The notes under the pieces were generated by a model. The model worked only from the letters and a program-made list of their open reading frames with translations. It did not search any database and was not told where the DNA came from. The translations under genes and the position numbers were made by a program. Source: Mycolicibacterium doricum (lineage in GTDB: Bacteria > Actinomycetota > Actinomycetes > Mycobacteriales > Mycobacteriaceae). From it: a stretch of 64,000 bases of DNA. Location of the stretch: positions 2,294,001-2,358,000 of the forward strand of contig NZ_AP022605.1 of assembly GCF_010728155.1 (NCBI RefSeq), read 5' to 3'. Each line of letters begins with the position of its first letter. Position 1 is the first letter of the stretch. This document shows, in pieces, positions 22,779-32,317 of the stretch.

Positions 22779-23329
22779 ATGACTGCCGAGGTCTACACCG
22801 AGATCGCGCTGGCCGAACTGGGCCATCTGACCGCCGGGGCCGGCGGTGATCCGGCGATGCTCGACGGCGCGCTGGGCACGACCACGTACTTCGGCCGCGA
22901 AGACGTTCTGGCGCTGGGTCGGCGTCTGCACCGTGCGCGTGTCGGCGGGAGCGATGCCCCTGGGCACGCGGAAACGGCGGCCTACTTCGACGCGGTCGCT
23001 TCCGTGCTCGCCGCCGACCCGGCGATCACCGTGGTCAACGTCGGACCGCAGCGCAGCGCAGCGTGCTCTACTTCGCCGCACCGGGATGCCACGTCGAGGT
23101 GGCGATCGTCGACGGTCGCGCGTTCCTCGCGCTGCACGCCGGCGAGGTGAGCATCGACGCCTCTGCCGAACTCACCGTCGTCATCCGTCACCGGGCCGGG
23201 TTGCCGCGCCGCCACCTCGCAATCAACGGCGGCTCGGTCGCCGTCAGCGACGACGGGAACGGCTGGCGACGAATTGATCTCGAGGGCCGGTCTCCCGCCG
23301 AGGTGCTGCGGGACTTCGTCACCGGGTGA
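22779..23329 (+). pseudogene. Unknown protein, partner of the preceding gene, broken by a 5-bp repeat expansion
   Basis: This frame starts two bases after the previous stop. It reads MTAEVYTEIALAELGHLTAG... until a CGCAG CGCAG CGCAG run at 23047-23061, after which the coding sense moves to another frame (VLYFAAPGCHVEVAIVDGRAF to the stop at 23329). Deleting exactly one CGCAG unit restores a continuous protein of about 182 residues (VNVGPQRSVLYFAAPG). The family is not recognised; the second half is strand-rich. Coupling to a WXG100-like gene suggests a dedicated chaperone or immunity protein, but this is inference. Its last 11 bp overlap convergently with the DoxX gene. Confidence 0.55.
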
Positions 23330-23681
23330 CGCGCGCGGGACCCTTCACGGTCATCGCGCCGAAGAGCACGAGCAGCGACGACGAGGCGACCAGCCCAGGG
23401 CTCCAGTCCCGGACCCGAAGGTGGGAACCGGCCGCGAGCATGAAGTAGATCGTCAGCATGAAGGTGGTCAGTCGCGCCAGCGGTGGCCAGCCGAACACCG
23501 ACAGCAAACCGACCGCGCTCGCCGCCTTGACGACCGGGATGAGCGGCCGCAGATTCTCCGGGAGCCCGACGTCGTCGAATGTCTTCTTGATCGGCGCGAT
23601 CGGTTTGACACAGGCCACCGCGTCGACGGCCTGCATCGCCGCGAGCACGGCGTAGGTCCGCCTGGAATTCAGTGCGTTCAT
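23319..23681 (-). CDS. DoxX-like integral membrane protein
   Basis: A 120-residue membrane protein with about four hydrophobic helices (AVLAAMQAVDAVACV, VVKAASAVGLLSVFGWP, FMLTIYFMLAAGSHLRV, VASSSLLVLFGAMTV), matching small DoxX-like proteins. A four-base ATGA overlap with the SPFH gene shows translational coupling. DoxX proteins have been linked to thiol and redox stress complexes in mycobacteria, but no specific role can be read here. Confidence 0.7.
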   Translation of the reverse strand: MNALNSRRTYAVLAAMQAVDAVACVKPIAPIKKTFDDVGLPENLRPLIPVVKAASAVGLLSVFGWPPLARLTTFMLTIYFMLAAGSHLRVRDWSPGLVASSSLLVLFGAMTVKGPARVTR

Positions 23682-24856
23682 TGGTCAGCGCTGCCGTGGC
23701 GGGGTGCGTTCAGCTCGCTGAGCGGCTCGGTGGACGAAAGCAGGCCGGGCCCCTGTACCGGGGTACGGGCCTGCGCCTCGGCCTCGGCGACCGCCTGCGC
23801 GATCGCGGGATCGGTCTCGGTGGAGAACCAATCGGCCACTTCCTCCCAGTCGTCCTCGGCTGGCGGCCGGTCATCGTCGGGCGAGGGGGTGTAGCGGATG
23901 ACACCATCCTCTCCCGGGGCCCCCAGCAGTTTCGTGAAACCGCCCAGTGCGCCGGCGAAATCGCTGGGCACCACCCAGACCTTGTTCGCTTCGCCCCTGG
24001 CCATCTCCGGCAGCGTCTGGAGGTACTGGTAGGCCAGCAGTTCGGGGGTCGGCCGGGCCGCCTTGATGGCCGCGAACGTCTTCTCGATGGCCTTCGCCTG
24101 CCCCTGGGCCTGCAGGTAGGCCGCGGCCCGCTCACCCTGCGCCCGCAGCATCCGTGACTGGCGCTCGGCCTCGGCGCCGAGGATCGCGGCCTGTTTGGCG
24201 CCCTCGGCGGCGAGGATCTGCGCCTGCTTCTGACCTTCCGCCTGTTTGATGGCCGCTTCGCGGCTGCCTTCGGCGGTCAGGATCATCGCCCGCTTCTCGC
24301 GGTCGGCGCGCATCTGCTTCTCCATCGAGTCCTGGATCGAGGGGGGCGGGTCGATCGCGCGCAGTTCGACGCGGGCCACCCGCAGACCCCACCGGTTGGT
24401 GGCCTCGTCGAGCACCCCGCGCAGCGCGGTGTTGATCTGGTCGCGCGAGGTCAGTGTCTGCTCCAGCGTCATCCCACCGACCAGGTTGCGCAGCGTGGTG
24501 GTGGTGAGCTGCTCGACGCCGACGATGTAGTTGCTGATCTGGTAGACGGCAGCCTGCGGCTCGGTGACCTGGAAGTAGACGACGGTATCGATCGCGACCG
24601 TCAGGTTGTCCTCGGTGATCACCGGCTGGGGCGGGAAGGACACCACCCGCTCGCGCAGGTCCACCCGGGCGCGGATCTTGTCGATGAACGGGATAAGCAG
24701 CGTGAGCTGGCCGCTGACCGTGCGGCTGTAGCGGCCGAGTCGTTCGATGACTGCGGCCTCCGCCTGCGGGATCAGCGCGACCGATTTCGCCACCACGATG
24801 ACGGCGAACACGACCAGCACCAACAACAGGACCAGGCCGGCGACGGCACCATCCAT
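23678..24856 (-). CDS. SPFH/Band 7 (stomatin-like) membrane protein, Rv1488 type
   Basis: A 392-residue stomatin/prohibitin-family protein that scaffolds membrane microdomains. It has one N-terminal membrane helix (residues 6-30), an SPFH domain including RYSRTVSGQLTLLIPFIDKI, and a long alanine/glutamate/glutamine coiled coil (EGSREAAIKQAEGQKQAQIL). An acidic, low-complexity tail follows. It lies 15 bp after an NfeD gene; SPFH-NfeD pairs are a standard functional unit of membrane quality control. The pairing and order match Rv1487-Rv1488 of M. tuberculosis. The downstream DoxX gene is coupled to it. Confidence 0.92.
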   Translation of the reverse strand: MDGAVAGLVLLLVLVVFAVIVVAKSVALIPQAEAAVIERLGRYSRTVSGQLTLLIPFIDKIRARVDLRERVVSFPPQPVITEDNLTVAIDTVVYFQVTEPQAAVYQISNYIVGVEQLTTTTLRNLVGGMTLEQTLTSRDQINTALRGVLDEATNRWGLRVARVELRAIDPPPSIQDSMEKQMRADREKRAMILTAEGSREAAIKQAEGQKQAQILAAEGAKQAAILGAEAERQSRMLRAQGERAAAYLQAQGQAKAIEKTFAAIKAARPTPELLAYQYLQTLPEMARGEANKVWVVPSDFAGALGGFTKLLGAPGEDGVIRYTPSPDDDRPPAEDDWEEVADWFSTETDPAIAQAVAEAEAQARTPVQGPGLLSSTEPLSELNAPRHGSADQ

Positions 24857-24871
24857 ATCGGACTTCCTTCG

Positions 24872-25306
24872 CTAGGGGTTCTTCCAGACCACCGCGGTGG
24901 CGCCGTCGATCCGCATGACGGTCACCTGGTCGCCCGGTTCGTACACATCGTTGTCATCCAGCGGCCGGGCCGTCCAGACCTCGCCCTCGAGCTTGACCTG
25001 GCCGACGTGCCGGGCGACCCGGTCGAGCACCAGTGCGGTCTTGCCTTCCAGCGCCTTGGCGGGCTCCGGCAGCCCGACGCCGGAGTAGAAGCGTCTCCGC
25101 AACACCGGCCGGACCACCCCCAGCAACAGCACCGACACCAGCAGGAACACCACGCCGTCGGCCCAGATCGGCCAGTCGAACAACCAACTTGTCCCCGTGG
25201 CCGCCAACGCACCACCGGACAGCATGAGCAGGAACATGTCACCGGTGAGCGCCTCTGCCCCGGCCAGCACGATCGCGAGGACGAGCCAGATCAGCCAAAC
25301 GGGCAT
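24872..25306 (-). CDS. NfeD-like membrane protein
   Basis: A 144-residue protein of the short NfeD type (Rv1487-like) with several N-terminal membrane helices (LIWLVLAIVLAGAEAL, MLSGGALAATGTSWLF, WADGVVFLLVSVLLLGV) and a C-terminal OB-fold domain (GKTALVLDRVARHVGQVKLEGEVW in part). It acts with the adjacent SPFH protein. The start ATG at 25306 is preceded six bases away by TACGCT, a -10-like element, so the transcript may be leaderless. The gene is divergent from the Rv1486c-like gene with about 60 bp between them. Confidence 0.9.
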   Translation of the reverse strand: MPVWLIWLVLAIVLAGAEALTGDMFLLMLSGGALAATGTSWLFDWPIWADGVVFLLVSVLLLGVVRPVLRRRFYSGVGLPEPAKALEGKTALVLDRVARHVGQVKLEGEVWTARPLDDNDVYEPGDQVTVMRIDGATAVVWKNP

Positions 25307-25312
25307 GACGCC

Positions 25313-25318
25313 AGCGTA
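25313..25318 (-). promoter_or_regulatory. -10 element (TACGCT) of nfeD, leaderless type
   Basis: TACGCT fits the mycobacterial TANNNT -10 consensus and ends six bases before the ATG at 25306, so transcription would start at or next to the start codon. Confidence 0.5.
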
Positions 25319-25365
25319 ACGCGTGAGCGGCTACTCCAGCGGCGAACAACTACACTGCGGGCATC

Positions 25366-26229
25366 ATGTGGTGTCCCAGTGCAACGCTGGCGGTGTGGGC
25401 CAATTCGTGGCTCGCGGGTACCGCCGCGCCCGACGACGTGCTCGACTCGCTCTCCGTTTGGGCGCCAAGGCATTCCGTGACCGCCTACGATTCCGCCGCG
25501 GCGGGCCGGACCGGTCTGCCGTGGCCCGATCTCAACGGCACCGGCGCGGTATCGCTGTTGCAGACGCTGCGCACCGCGGCCGGTCCCGCACCATCCGGCC
25601 CTTCGCTGTCCGTCGCCCTTCCGGTACCCGGTGATGTGCGCGGACTGCCAGCGGGCACCCAATTCCAACGCGATGCGATCGCCGTCGGCGAGGCGCTCAT
25701 CGTCACCGACCCACACCTCCCGTCGACCGCGGTGGGTCTTGTCCCCGATTTCGAGTTCGACGACGACGACAGCGACGATTCCGGGCTCGATCCCGAGGTG
25801 TCGGCGCTGTCGTGGACAGTCTATTCGGCGCCTGCGACGCCGCTCGCCGCGCACATCGACCTCGGTGAGGCGGAGTACGAACTACGTTCGGCGGTACGTG
25901 CGGCCGCCGAGGCCCTCGGCACCCTGCGTGCCGGTATGGGTGGTGGTGCCGACGTCGACGATCCGCGGGGTCTGGTCGAACAGGCGCTGGAGTCCGGGCG
26001 GGGGCACCGCCTGCCGGAGCACACACCGAACCGAGCCGTGCGGGTGCTGGAGAACGCCGCCCACGTGTACGCGATCATCACGGTGAGCTCTGGACTCATG
26101 CCGATTGGCCTGCAGAACTCGTCGGAGGTGCAGATCGCCAACGACGCACTGCGTCCGCTGGTGGGCGTGGTGCGCGCGGCACGGATCGCCGCGCTGACCG
26201 CGATCCTGCACTCCGCCTGGCGGCGCTAG
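25366..26229 (+). CDS. Conserved mycobacterial protein, Rv1486c-like
   Basis: A 287-residue protein with no catalytic motif I can name. It is placed as Rv1486c is, divergent from the NfeD gene, and has a similar length. Visible features are a central acidic stretch ([17 protein letters not shown]), an alanine-rich helical C-terminal half ([15 protein letters not shown]) and no signal peptide. A TACACT lies nine bases before the ATG at 25366. It converges on prcA with a 13-bp gap. Function is unknown. Confidence 0.75.
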   Translation: MWCPSATLAVWANSWLAGTAAPDDVLDSLSVWAPRHSVTAYDSAAAGRTGLPWPDLNGTGAVSLLQTLRTAAGPAPSGPSLSVALPVPGDVRGLPAGTQFQRDAIAVGEALIVTDPHLPSTAVGLVPDFEFDDDDSDDSGLDPEVSALSWTVYSAPATPLAAHIDLGEAEYELRSAVRAAAEALGTLRAGMGGGADVDDPRGLVEQALESGRGHRLPEHTPNRAVRVLENAAHVYAIITVSSGLMPIGLQNSSEVQIANDALRPLVGVVRAARIAALTAILHSAWRR

Positions 26230-26242
26230 CCCATCCGGTGGG

Positions 26243-26989
26243 TCACTCGGCGGGTTTCTCCGTCGCATCCCCGGACGGTGCCGGATCCCGTTGCGGCAGG
26301 AGTGCTTCCAGGGCTGGTCCGGTGATCCGGCGAAACGCCCGACGGGGCCGGTTGGCGTCGAGGATGGCGACCTCGAGAGTCGACGGACCCAGCGTGCGGG
26401 TTTCGGAGCCGTTACCACCGGACTCGAGGGCGTCGACGGCGATGCGCACCGCGTCGGCGAGTTCAGCCTTCTCGGTGTAGGAGTCGTTGAGCTTGGCGAT
26501 GATGGGCTCGGTCGTCCCACCCATCACCACGAAGTGGGGTTCGTCGGCAATCGACCCGTCGTAGGTGATCCGGTACAGCTCCGGGGCTTTGGACTCGCCG
26601 AAGTGGGCCACCTCGGCCACACACAACTCGACCTCGTAGGGCTTGGCCTGTTCGGTGAAGATCGTGCCGAGGGTCTGCGCGTAGACGTTGGCCAGTTGGC
26701 GGCCGGTCACGTCGCGGCGCGAATAGGCGTAGCCCTGGGTGTCGGCGAACCGGATCCCGCCGCTGCGCAGGTTGTTGAACTCGTTGAACCGCCCGACCGC
26801 GGCGAAGCCGACGCGGTCGTACAGTTCGCTGACCTTCTGCAGCGACCGCGACGGGTTCTCCGCGACGAACAAGACGCCGTCGGCATAGGCCAGCGCCACG
26901 ACGCTGCGGCCCCGACTGATCCCCTTGCGTGCGAGCTCGGATCGCTCGCGCATCGCCTGCTCAGGCGAAATGAAATACGGGAAACTCAC
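26243..26989 (-). CDS. prcA: Proteasome subunit alpha
   Basis: A 248-residue alpha subunit of the 20S proteasome that forms the outer gated rings docking the Mpa ATPase. It starts [23 protein letters not shown], the canonical gating N-terminus of mycobacterial PrcA, and continues with [21 protein letters not shown]. Length matches the family. The GTG start at 26989 overlaps the prcB stop by four bases (GTGA), so alpha and beta are co-translated. Its C-terminal tail ([14 protein letters not shown]) is short and acidic. Confidence 0.98.
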   Translation of the reverse strand: MSFPYFISPEQAMRERSELARKGISRGRSVVALAYADGVLFVAENPSRSLQKVSELYDRVGFAAVGRFNEFNNLRSGGIRFADTQGYAYSRRDVTGRQLANVYAQTLGTIFTEQAKPYEVELCVAEVAHFGESKAPELYRITYDGSIADEPHFVVMGGTTEPIIAKLNDSYTEKAELADAVRIAVDALESGGNGSETRTLGPSTLEVAILDANRPRRAFRRITGPALEALLPQRDPAPSGDATEKPAE

Positions 26990-27939
26990 GAATCTGTACC
27001 TCGCGGCGCATGCGCGTCAGGGCCGAAAGTATCGGCTCGGGAACGGTTCTGGATCACTTCACGGGCCAGCTCGGCGATCCTCTCCTGGGTGACCTCTTCG
27101 GCCCCGTCGGCGGTGATCAGCACGGCGGTCGGGAAGATGCCGCGCACCAGATCCGGCCCGCCGGTGGCCGAATCGTCGTCGGCGGCATCGTAGAGCGCCT
27201 CGACGGCCACGCGCAGCGCCGAATCAGCATCGTTCACCTGGTGGTAGAGCTTCTTCATCGAGGACTTGGCGAAGATAGAGCCCGAACCCACAGACTGGTA
27301 ACCCTCTTCTTCGAGGTTGTGCCCGCCCGCGGCGTCGAACGAAACGATGCGCCCCGCAGCCTGCGAATCGGGGTCGTCGAGATCGAAGCCGGCCAGCAAC
27401 GGCAGGGCCACGAAACCCTGCAGCGCGGCACCGAGATTGCCACGCACCATGGTGGCGAGCCGGTTCACCTTGCCCGCGAATGTGAGCGCGACACCCTCGA
27501 GCTTCTCGTAGTGTTCGAGCTCCACGGCGTACAGGCGCGCGAACTCGACCGCGATGGCAGCAGTGCCCGCAATGCCGGTCGCCGTGTAATCGTCGGTGAT
27601 GTAGACCTTCTGCACGTCCCGGCTGGCGATCATGTTGCCCTGCGTGGCGCGCCGGTCACCAGCCATCACCACACCGCCGGGGAATTTCAGCGCGACGATC
27701 GTGGTGCCGTGAGGTAGCGAGTCGGTAGAAGTGCCGTGAGGCACCGAGTCGGTAGAAGTGCCGTGAGGCGTCACGTGTGCGTCGACGGCGAACGGCAGCA
27801 GGTGCGGCGCCTGGCGGCGCAGCATGTCAGAGAAGGACGACAAGTCCATGGGTACGGAGGGAACCCCTCGGGTCGTAGAGTGGAGTGGATGTCCGGGGAG
27901 GTGAGGGAAGGCCAGCTGCTCGAAGTGCGGCCAGGTCAC
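26986..27939 (-). CDS. prcB: Proteasome subunit beta with an unusual repeat-bearing propeptide
   Basis: The proteolytic beta subunit. The mature chain begins at the nucleophile threonine in [14 protein letters not shown], near residue 79 counting from the GTG at 27939. That GTG is chosen because it encodes the conserved start (V/M)TWP and forms a GTGA overlap with the pup stop; the frame is open further upstream but only as arginine-rich noise. Mature features include [14 protein letters not shown] and the strongly conserved [17 protein letters not shown]. The propeptide is about 78 residues, longer than I recall for M. tuberculosis (57). The excess is a tandem repeat, [23 protein letters not shown], that copies the processing-site motif. 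Operon pup-prcB-prcA. Confidence 0.97.
   Translation of the reverse strand: MTWPHFEQLAFPHLPGHPLHSTTRGVPSVPMDLSSFSDMLRRQAPHLLPFAVDAHVTPHGTSTDSVPHGTSTDSLPHGTTIVALKFPGGVVMAGDRRATQGNMIASRDVQKVYITDDYTATGIAGTAAIAVEFARLYAVELEHYEKLEGVALTFAGKVNRLATMVRGNLGAALQGFVALPLLAGFDLDDPDSQAAGRIVSFDAAGGHNLEEEGYQSVGSGSIFAKSSMKKLYHQVNDADSALRVAVEALYDAADDDSATGGPDLVRGIFPTAVLITADGAEEVTQERIAELAREVIQNRSRADTFGPDAHAPRGTDS
27704..27771. repeat. 27-bp tandem repeat (2.5 copies) inside the prcB propeptide
   Basis: Two full 27-bp units (27704-27730 and 27731-27757) and a partial third encode nine-residue repeats beginning PHGT. They differ at only a few positions, which points to recent duplication. Because the length is a multiple of three, prcB stays in frame. 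Confidence 0.93.
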
Positions 27940-28127
27940 TGTCCGCCCTTTTGGACGTAAGCGCGCACAAAGTCCTCGGCGTTCTCTTCGAGGACGTCGT
28001 CTATCTCGTCCAGCAGGTCGTCGGTCTCCTCGGTGAGCTTTTCGCGACGCTCCTGCCCGGCGCCGGCGCCGCCGGAGAGGTCGTCGTCCTCGCCACCGCC
28101 GCCACGCTTGGTCTGCTCCTGCGCCAT
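27936..28127 (-). CDS. pup: Prokaryotic ubiquitin-like protein Pup
   Basis: A 63-residue, largely disordered tag that is ligated to lysines of target proteins and recognised by Mpa. It begins [16 protein letters not shown] and ends RAYVQKGGQ. The C-terminal glutamine must be deamidated by Dop before ligation, so this species has the Gln form. The start is the ATG at 28127, preceded by a near-perfect AGGAGG at five bases; the upstream in-frame ATG at 28142 is ignored. The stop overlaps the prcB start (GTGA). The central helix segment [20 protein letters not shown] is the Mpa-binding part. Confidence 0.98.
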   Translation of the reverse strand: MAQEQTKRGGGGEDDDLSGGAGAGQERREKLTEETDDLLDEIDDVLEENAEDFVRAYVQKGGQ

Positions 28128-28149
28128 CGCCGCCTCCTGCACTTGTCAT

Positions 28150-28173
28150 CGGCGGGCTCACAGCCACCCGCCG
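28150..28173 (-). terminator. Hairpin between dop and pup
   Basis: CGGCGGG and CCCGCCG form a seven-base stem around a ten-base loop in the dop-pup gap, about 20 bp before the pup start. There is no T tract. It could attenuate read-through from dop or shape the pup leader. Confidence 0.4.
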
Positions 28174-28237
28174 GTTCCTCCACAGTACCGGTCGACGTTC
28201 GGATTGCCGGGGATAGCCGGGCGTTCGGAATGGACGG

Positions 28238-29737
28238 TCAGGTGGCGGTGAGCTGCTCGACGAGCTCGACTGCGCTGTCGACTGAGTCGAGCAGGGCCCC
28301 CACGTGCGCCTTGCTGCCGCGCAGCGGTTCCAGCGTCGGGATCCGTACCAGCGAATCGCCGCCGAGATCGAAGATCACCGAGTCCCAGCTGGCGGCTGCG
28401 ATATCGGCGCCGAACCGGCGCAGGCACTCACCCCGGAAGTACGCGCGGGTGTCGGTGGGCGGGCTGTCGACAGCGTCGAGTACCTGCTGTTCGGTGACCA
28501 GACGCTTCATCGACCCGCGGGCGACCAGTCGGTTGTACAGCCCCTTGTCCAGCCGGACGTCCGAGTACTGCAGGTCCACCAAGTGCAGCCGGGGCGCCGA
28601 CCAGCCGAGGTTCTCCCGGTGCCGGAACCCTTCGAGCAGCCGCAGCTTGGCCGGCCAGTCGAGGATCTCGGCGCACTCCATGGGGTCGCGCTCGAGCAGG
28701 TCCAGCACGTCGGCCCAGGTCTCGACGACGTGGGAGGCTCGCGGGTCGGGGTCGCGGGAGTCGACCAGCTTGGCCACCCGGTCGAGGTAGATGCGTTGCA
28801 GCGCCAGCGCCGTGAGCTCACGGCCGTCGGCGAGCGCGACCGTCGCCCGCAGCGACGGATCCCGGCTGATCACGTGCACCGCGTGCACCGGCCGGGCCAG
28901 CGCCAGGTCCGACAGGTCCATCCTCTCCTCGATGAGGTCGAGGACCAACGAGGTGGCGCCCAGCTTGAGATAGGTCGAGGTCTCCGCCAGGTTCGCGTCG
29001 CCGATGATGACGTGCAGGCGCCGGTACTTGTCGGCGTCGGCGTGCGGTTCGTCGCGGGTGTTGATGATGCCGCGTTTGAGCGTGGTCTCCAGACCGACCT
29101 CGACCTCGATGTAGTCGGCGCGCTGGGACAGCTGGAAGCCGGGTTCGTCACCCGAGGGCCCGATACCGACCCGGCCCGACCCGGTGACCACCTGGCGTGA
29201 CACCAGGAACGGGGTAAGCCCGGCGATCACCGCGGAGAATGGGGTCTGACGGCTCATCAGGTAGTTCTCGTGCGACCCGTAGGACGCGCCCTTGCCGTCC
29301 ACGTTGTTCTTGTAGAGCTGCAGCTTGGCCGCGCCCGGCACGCTCGCGACGTGCCGCGCCGCGGCCTCCATCACCCGCTCTCCGGCCTTGTCCCAGATCA
29401 CCGCGTCGAGCGGATCGGTGCACTCCGGTGCGGAGTACTCGGGGTGGGCGTGGTCGACGTAGAGCCGGGCACCGTTAGTCAGGATCATGTTGGCGGCGCC
29501 GACCTCGTCGGCGTCGACGACCGGGGGCGAGCCGGATGCGCGGCTCAGGTCGAAGCCGCGGGCGTCGCGCAGCGGCGACTCCACCTCGTAGTCCCACCGG
29601 GTCCGCTTGGCCCGCTGGATACCGGCCGCCGCCGCGTAGGCCAGAACCGCCTGCGTGGACGTCAGGATCGGGTTGGCGGTCGGATCGGACGGTGAGGAGA
29701 TACCGTATTCGACCTCGGTTCCGATGATCCGCTGCAT
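28238..29737 (-). CDS. dop: Deamidase/depupylase of Pup
   Basis: A 499-residue carboxylate-amine-ligase-fold enzyme that deamidates Pup-Gln to Pup-Glu and also removes Pup from substrates. The N-terminus [16 protein letters not shown] holds the conserved glutamates that bind ATP and magnesium. The Dop-type region [23 protein letters not shown] is present, and the order (dop next to pup) separates it from its ligase paralogue PafA, which is not in this window. The ATG at 29737 follows a TAGGCT element by six bases, suggesting a leaderless mRNA. It lies between mpa and pup, all on the same strand. Confidence 0.96.
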   Translation of the reverse strand: MQRIIGTEVEYGISSPSDPTANPILTSTQAVLAYAAAAGIQRAKRTRWDYEVESPLRDARGFDLSRASGSPPVVDADEVGAANMILTNGARLYVDHAHPEYSAPECTDPLDAVIWDKAGERVMEAAARHVASVPGAAKLQLYKNNVDGKGASYGSHENYLMSRQTPFSAVIAGLTPFLVSRQVVTGSGRVGIGPSGDEPGFQLSQRADYIEVEVGLETTLKRGIINTRDEPHADADKYRRLHVIIGDANLAETSTYLKLGATSLVLDLIEERMDLSDLALARPVHAVHVISRDPSLRATVALADGRELTALALQRIYLDRVAKLVDSRDPDPRASHVVETWADVLDLLERDPMECAEILDWPAKLRLLEGFRHRENLGWSAPRLHLVDLQYSDVRLDKGLYNRLVARGSMKRLVTEQQVLDAVDSPPTDTRAYFRGECLRRFGADIAAASWDSVIFDLGGDSLVRIPTLEPLRGSKAHVGALLDSVDSAVELVEQLTAT

Positions 29738-29743
29738 GACCTC

Positions 29744-29749
29744 AGCCTA
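29744..29749 (-). promoter_or_regulatory. -10 element (TAGGCT) of dop, leaderless type
   Basis: TAGGCT ends six bases before the ATG at 29737 and no ribosome site is seen. This fits initiation on a leaderless transcript. Confidence 0.55.
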
Positions 29750-29799
29750 GGCGACGCGCACCGCGACCGGGTGAGCGGCGGGCCGCCGACAGCCACGGC

Positions 29800-31647
29800 C
29801 TACAGGTACTGGCCGAGATTCGACTCCGTGTCGATCGCTCGGTTGGCGCTGCTGCTCTTGCCGGTGACCAGCGTGCGGATGTAGACGATCCGCTCACCCT
29901 TCTTACCCGAGATCCGCGCCCAGTCGTCCGGGTTGGTGGTGTTGGGCAGGTCCTCGTTCTCGGCGAACTCGTCGACGATCGAGTCGAGCAGATGCTGGAT
30001 CCGCAGCCCCTTCCTGCCGGTCTCGAGCACAGACTTGATCGCGTACTTCTTGGCGCGGTCGACGACGTTCTGGATCATCGCGCCGGAGTTGAAATCCTTG
30101 AAGTACATGACCTCTTTGTCGCCGTTGGCGTATGTGACCTCGAGGAAGCGGTTGTCGTCGATCTCGGCGTACATCCGGTCGACCACCTTCTCGATCATCG
30201 CCTTGATCGTCAGCGACCGGTCCCCACCGAACTCCGCCAGATCGTCTTCGTTGACCGGCAGTTCCTCGGTGAGGTACTTGCTGAAGATGTCCTGCGCCGC
30301 CTCGGCATCCGGTCGCTCGATCTTGATCTTGACGTCCAGGCGGCCGGGTCGCAGGATCGCCGGGTCGATCATGTCCTCACGGTTGGAGGCGCCGATCACG
30401 ATGACGTTCTCCAGGCCCTCGACACCGTCGATCTCGCTCAGCAGCTGCGGGACCACCGTCGTCTCCACGTCCGAGCTGACGCCGGTACCGCGGGTGCGGA
30501 AGATCGAGTCCATTTCGTCGAAGAACACGATCACCGGGGTGCCCTCGGACGCCTTCTCCCGCGCCCGCTGGAAGATCAGTCGGATGTGCCGCTCGGTCTC
30601 GCCGACGAACTTGTTCAGCAGCTCGGGGCCCTTGATGTTGAGGAAGTACGACTTCGCCTCGCGGGCGTCGTCGCCGCGCACCTCGGCCATCTTCTTGGCC
30701 AGGGAGTTGGCAACCGCCTTGGCGATCAGTGTCTTACCGCAGCCGGGCGGACCGTAGAGCAGCACGCCCTTGGGCGGCCGCAGCGAGTATTCCCGGTAGA
30801 GCTCCTTGTGCAGGAACGGCAACTCGACGGCGTCGCGGATCTGCTCGATCTGGCGGGTAAGGCCACCGATGTCGCTGTAGGCCACGTCGGGCACCTCCTC
30901 GAGCACCAGATCCTCGACCTCGGCCTTGGGAATGCGCTCGAAGGCGTAACCGGCCTTGGTGTCGACCAGCAGCGAATCACCCGGGCGCAGCCGGCGAGGC
31001 CGGTCGTCTTCGAGTTCCGGGCCGGCGACCTCGGCGTCGGGCAGGTGCTCGACCGACACCAGCGGCTCGGCCAGCCAGACGATGCGCTCCTCGTCGGCGT
31101 GACCGACGACCAGCGCGCGGTGTCCGTCGGAGAGGATCTCGCGCAGGGTGCTGATCTCGCCGACGGCCTCGAACGTGCCGGCCTCGACCACGGTCAGCGC
31201 CTCGTTGAGGCGGACGGTCTGCCCTTGCTTGAGCGCCTTGACGTCGATGTTGGGTGAGCAGGTCAGCCGCATCTTGCGTCCGGAGGTGAACACGTCGACC
31301 GTGTCGTCCTCGTGGGCGGCGAGCAGGACGCCGTAGCCGCTCGGGGGCTGCCCCAGCCGGTCGACCTCCTCACGCAGCGCGAGCAGTTGCTGCCGCGCCT
31401 CCTTGAGGGTGTCCATCAGCTTCGCGTTGCGCGCGGCGAGCGAGTCGATGCGCGCTTCGAGCTGGTGGACGTCACGGGCACTGCGCAGACCGCTCTGCGG
31501 GCCTACCGCGTTCTCGAGCTGCTCTCGGAGGGCGGTCGCCTCGCGGCGCAGCTCCTCCAACTCCGCGGCGTCCTCACTGGACAGGCCGGACTCGTGGGGT
31601 GTCGTGAAACCGTCTTCTCTGGCTTCGTGACGCTGTGACTCACTCAT
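29800..31647 (-). CDS. mpa: Mycobacterial proteasome ATPase Mpa (ARC)
   Basis: A 615-residue hexameric AAA ATPase that binds Pup and threads pupylated proteins into the 20S core. In order it has an N-terminal coiled coil (about 40-100, including [20 protein letters not shown]) and a double OB-fold interdomain ([17 protein letters not shown]). The AAA module follows with Walker A GPPGCGKT and Walker [11 protein letters not shown]. The C-terminus GQYL inserts its penultimate tyrosine into PrcA. The ATG at 31647 is chosen because AAAGGGG lies seven bases upstream; the open frame begins six codons earlier. It is transcribed toward dop with a 62-bp gap. Confidence 0.98.
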   Translation of the reverse strand: MSESQRHEAREDGFTTPHESGLSSEDAAELEELRREATALREQLENAVGPQSGLRSARDVHQLEARIDSLAARNAKLMDTLKEARQQLLALREEVDRLGQPPSGYGVLLAAHEDDTVDVFTSGRKMRLTCSPNIDVKALKQGQTVRLNEALTVVEAGTFEAVGEISTLREILSDGHRALVVGHADEERIVWLAEPLVSVEHLPDAEVAGPELEDDRPRRLRPGDSLLVDTKAGYAFERIPKAEVEDLVLEEVPDVAYSDIGGLTRQIEQIRDAVELPFLHKELYREYSLRPPKGVLLYGPPGCGKTLIAKAVANSLAKKMAEVRGDDAREAKSYFLNIKGPELLNKFVGETERHIRLIFQRAREKASEGTPVIVFFDEMDSIFRTRGTGVSSDVETTVVPQLLSEIDGVEGLENVIVIGASNREDMIDPAILRPGRLDVKIKIERPDAEAAQDIFSKYLTEELPVNEDDLAEFGGDRSLTIKAMIEKVVDRMYAEIDDNRFLEVTYANGDKEVMYFKDFNSGAMIQNVVDRAKKYAIKSVLETGRKGLRIQHLLDSIVDEFAENEDLPNTTNPDDWARISGKKGERIVYIRTLVTGKSSSANRAIDTESNLGQYL

Positions 31648-31793
31648 GTTGCGCCCCTTTCCCACACCGAATAGTGGTGCAGTAACAACTTCAACGCTAC
31701 CGGCGATTCAGACTTTGTGTGTGGCGTCGGGATTCGACACACCCCCAGCACTGTTAACCTCGGACCCGAGCTAGACCGATCGAAAGGACACCC

Positions 31794-32291
31794 GTGACCC
31801 TGAAAACCCTCGTAACCGGCGTTGCAGCAGCCGCTGTAGTAGCAGGTGGCGCGACAGGTGTGACCTCCATTGCATCGAATACGGTGGCTCCGGCAGCCCT
31901 GCCCGCCGTGGCGCCCGTCGTGTTCGGCGTGCCCGTGCCCCAGGTTCCGGCACCCGACCTGGCAGGTCCGCTGACCCAGACGCTGCAGGCCCTCGCCGGA
32001 CCCGGGTCCTTCCGGGGTAAGGCGCCGTTCATCCAGGGCGGCATCGGGAGGGTCGAAGCGGTCGGCGCCGACCGCGCGTACCAGAACGCGGCCGCGCAAG
32101 GCAAGTTCCCGCTGAGCTTCAGCGTCGCCAATGTCGACCAGAACGGCGGCGTGGCCACGGCCGACGTCACCGCGACCGCGGCTACCGGCGGCGTCGCCAC
32201 GCAGAACATCGTCTTCGTCGCCGGCCCCAGCCCGAGTGGCTGGCAGGTGTCGAGAAGCTCCGCCCTGGCGTTGCTCTCGGCGGTCGGCTGA
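31794..32291 (+). CDS. Secreted MTB12/CFP-2-like low-molecular-weight antigen
   Basis: A 165-residue exported protein. The N-terminal signal segment ([21 protein letters not shown]) is followed by a proline/alanine-rich linker. The compact domain contains FIQGGIGRVEAVGADRAY, FPLSFSVANVDQNGG and GWQVSRSSALALL, the pattern of mycobacterial MTB12 antigens. There is no lipobox cysteine, so it is secreted or cell-wall associated. The GTG start at 31794 is preceded by GAAAGGA. It is divergent from mpa, and lppK follows about 12-27 bp downstream. Function of the family is unknown. Confidence 0.85.
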   Translation: MTLKTLVTGVAAAAVVAGGATGVTSIASNTVAPAALPAVAPVVFGVPVPQVPAPDLAGPLTQTLQALAGPGSFRGKAPFIQGGIGRVEAVGADRAYQNAAAQGKFPLSFSVANVDQNGGVATADVTATAATGGVATQNIVFVAGPSPSGWQVSRSSALALLSAVG

Positions 32292-32317
32292 GCCGTCCGC
32301 CGGTGCCGCACCGCACC

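Noticed and set aside
27704..27771. CRISPR-like repeat
   Set aside because: The repeats are directly adjacent, in frame and coding within prcB; no spacers or cas genes.
27940..28167. N-terminal extension of prcB across pup
   Set aside because: The extension is arginine-rich noise over pup; the GTG with GTGA overlap gives the conserved PrcB start.
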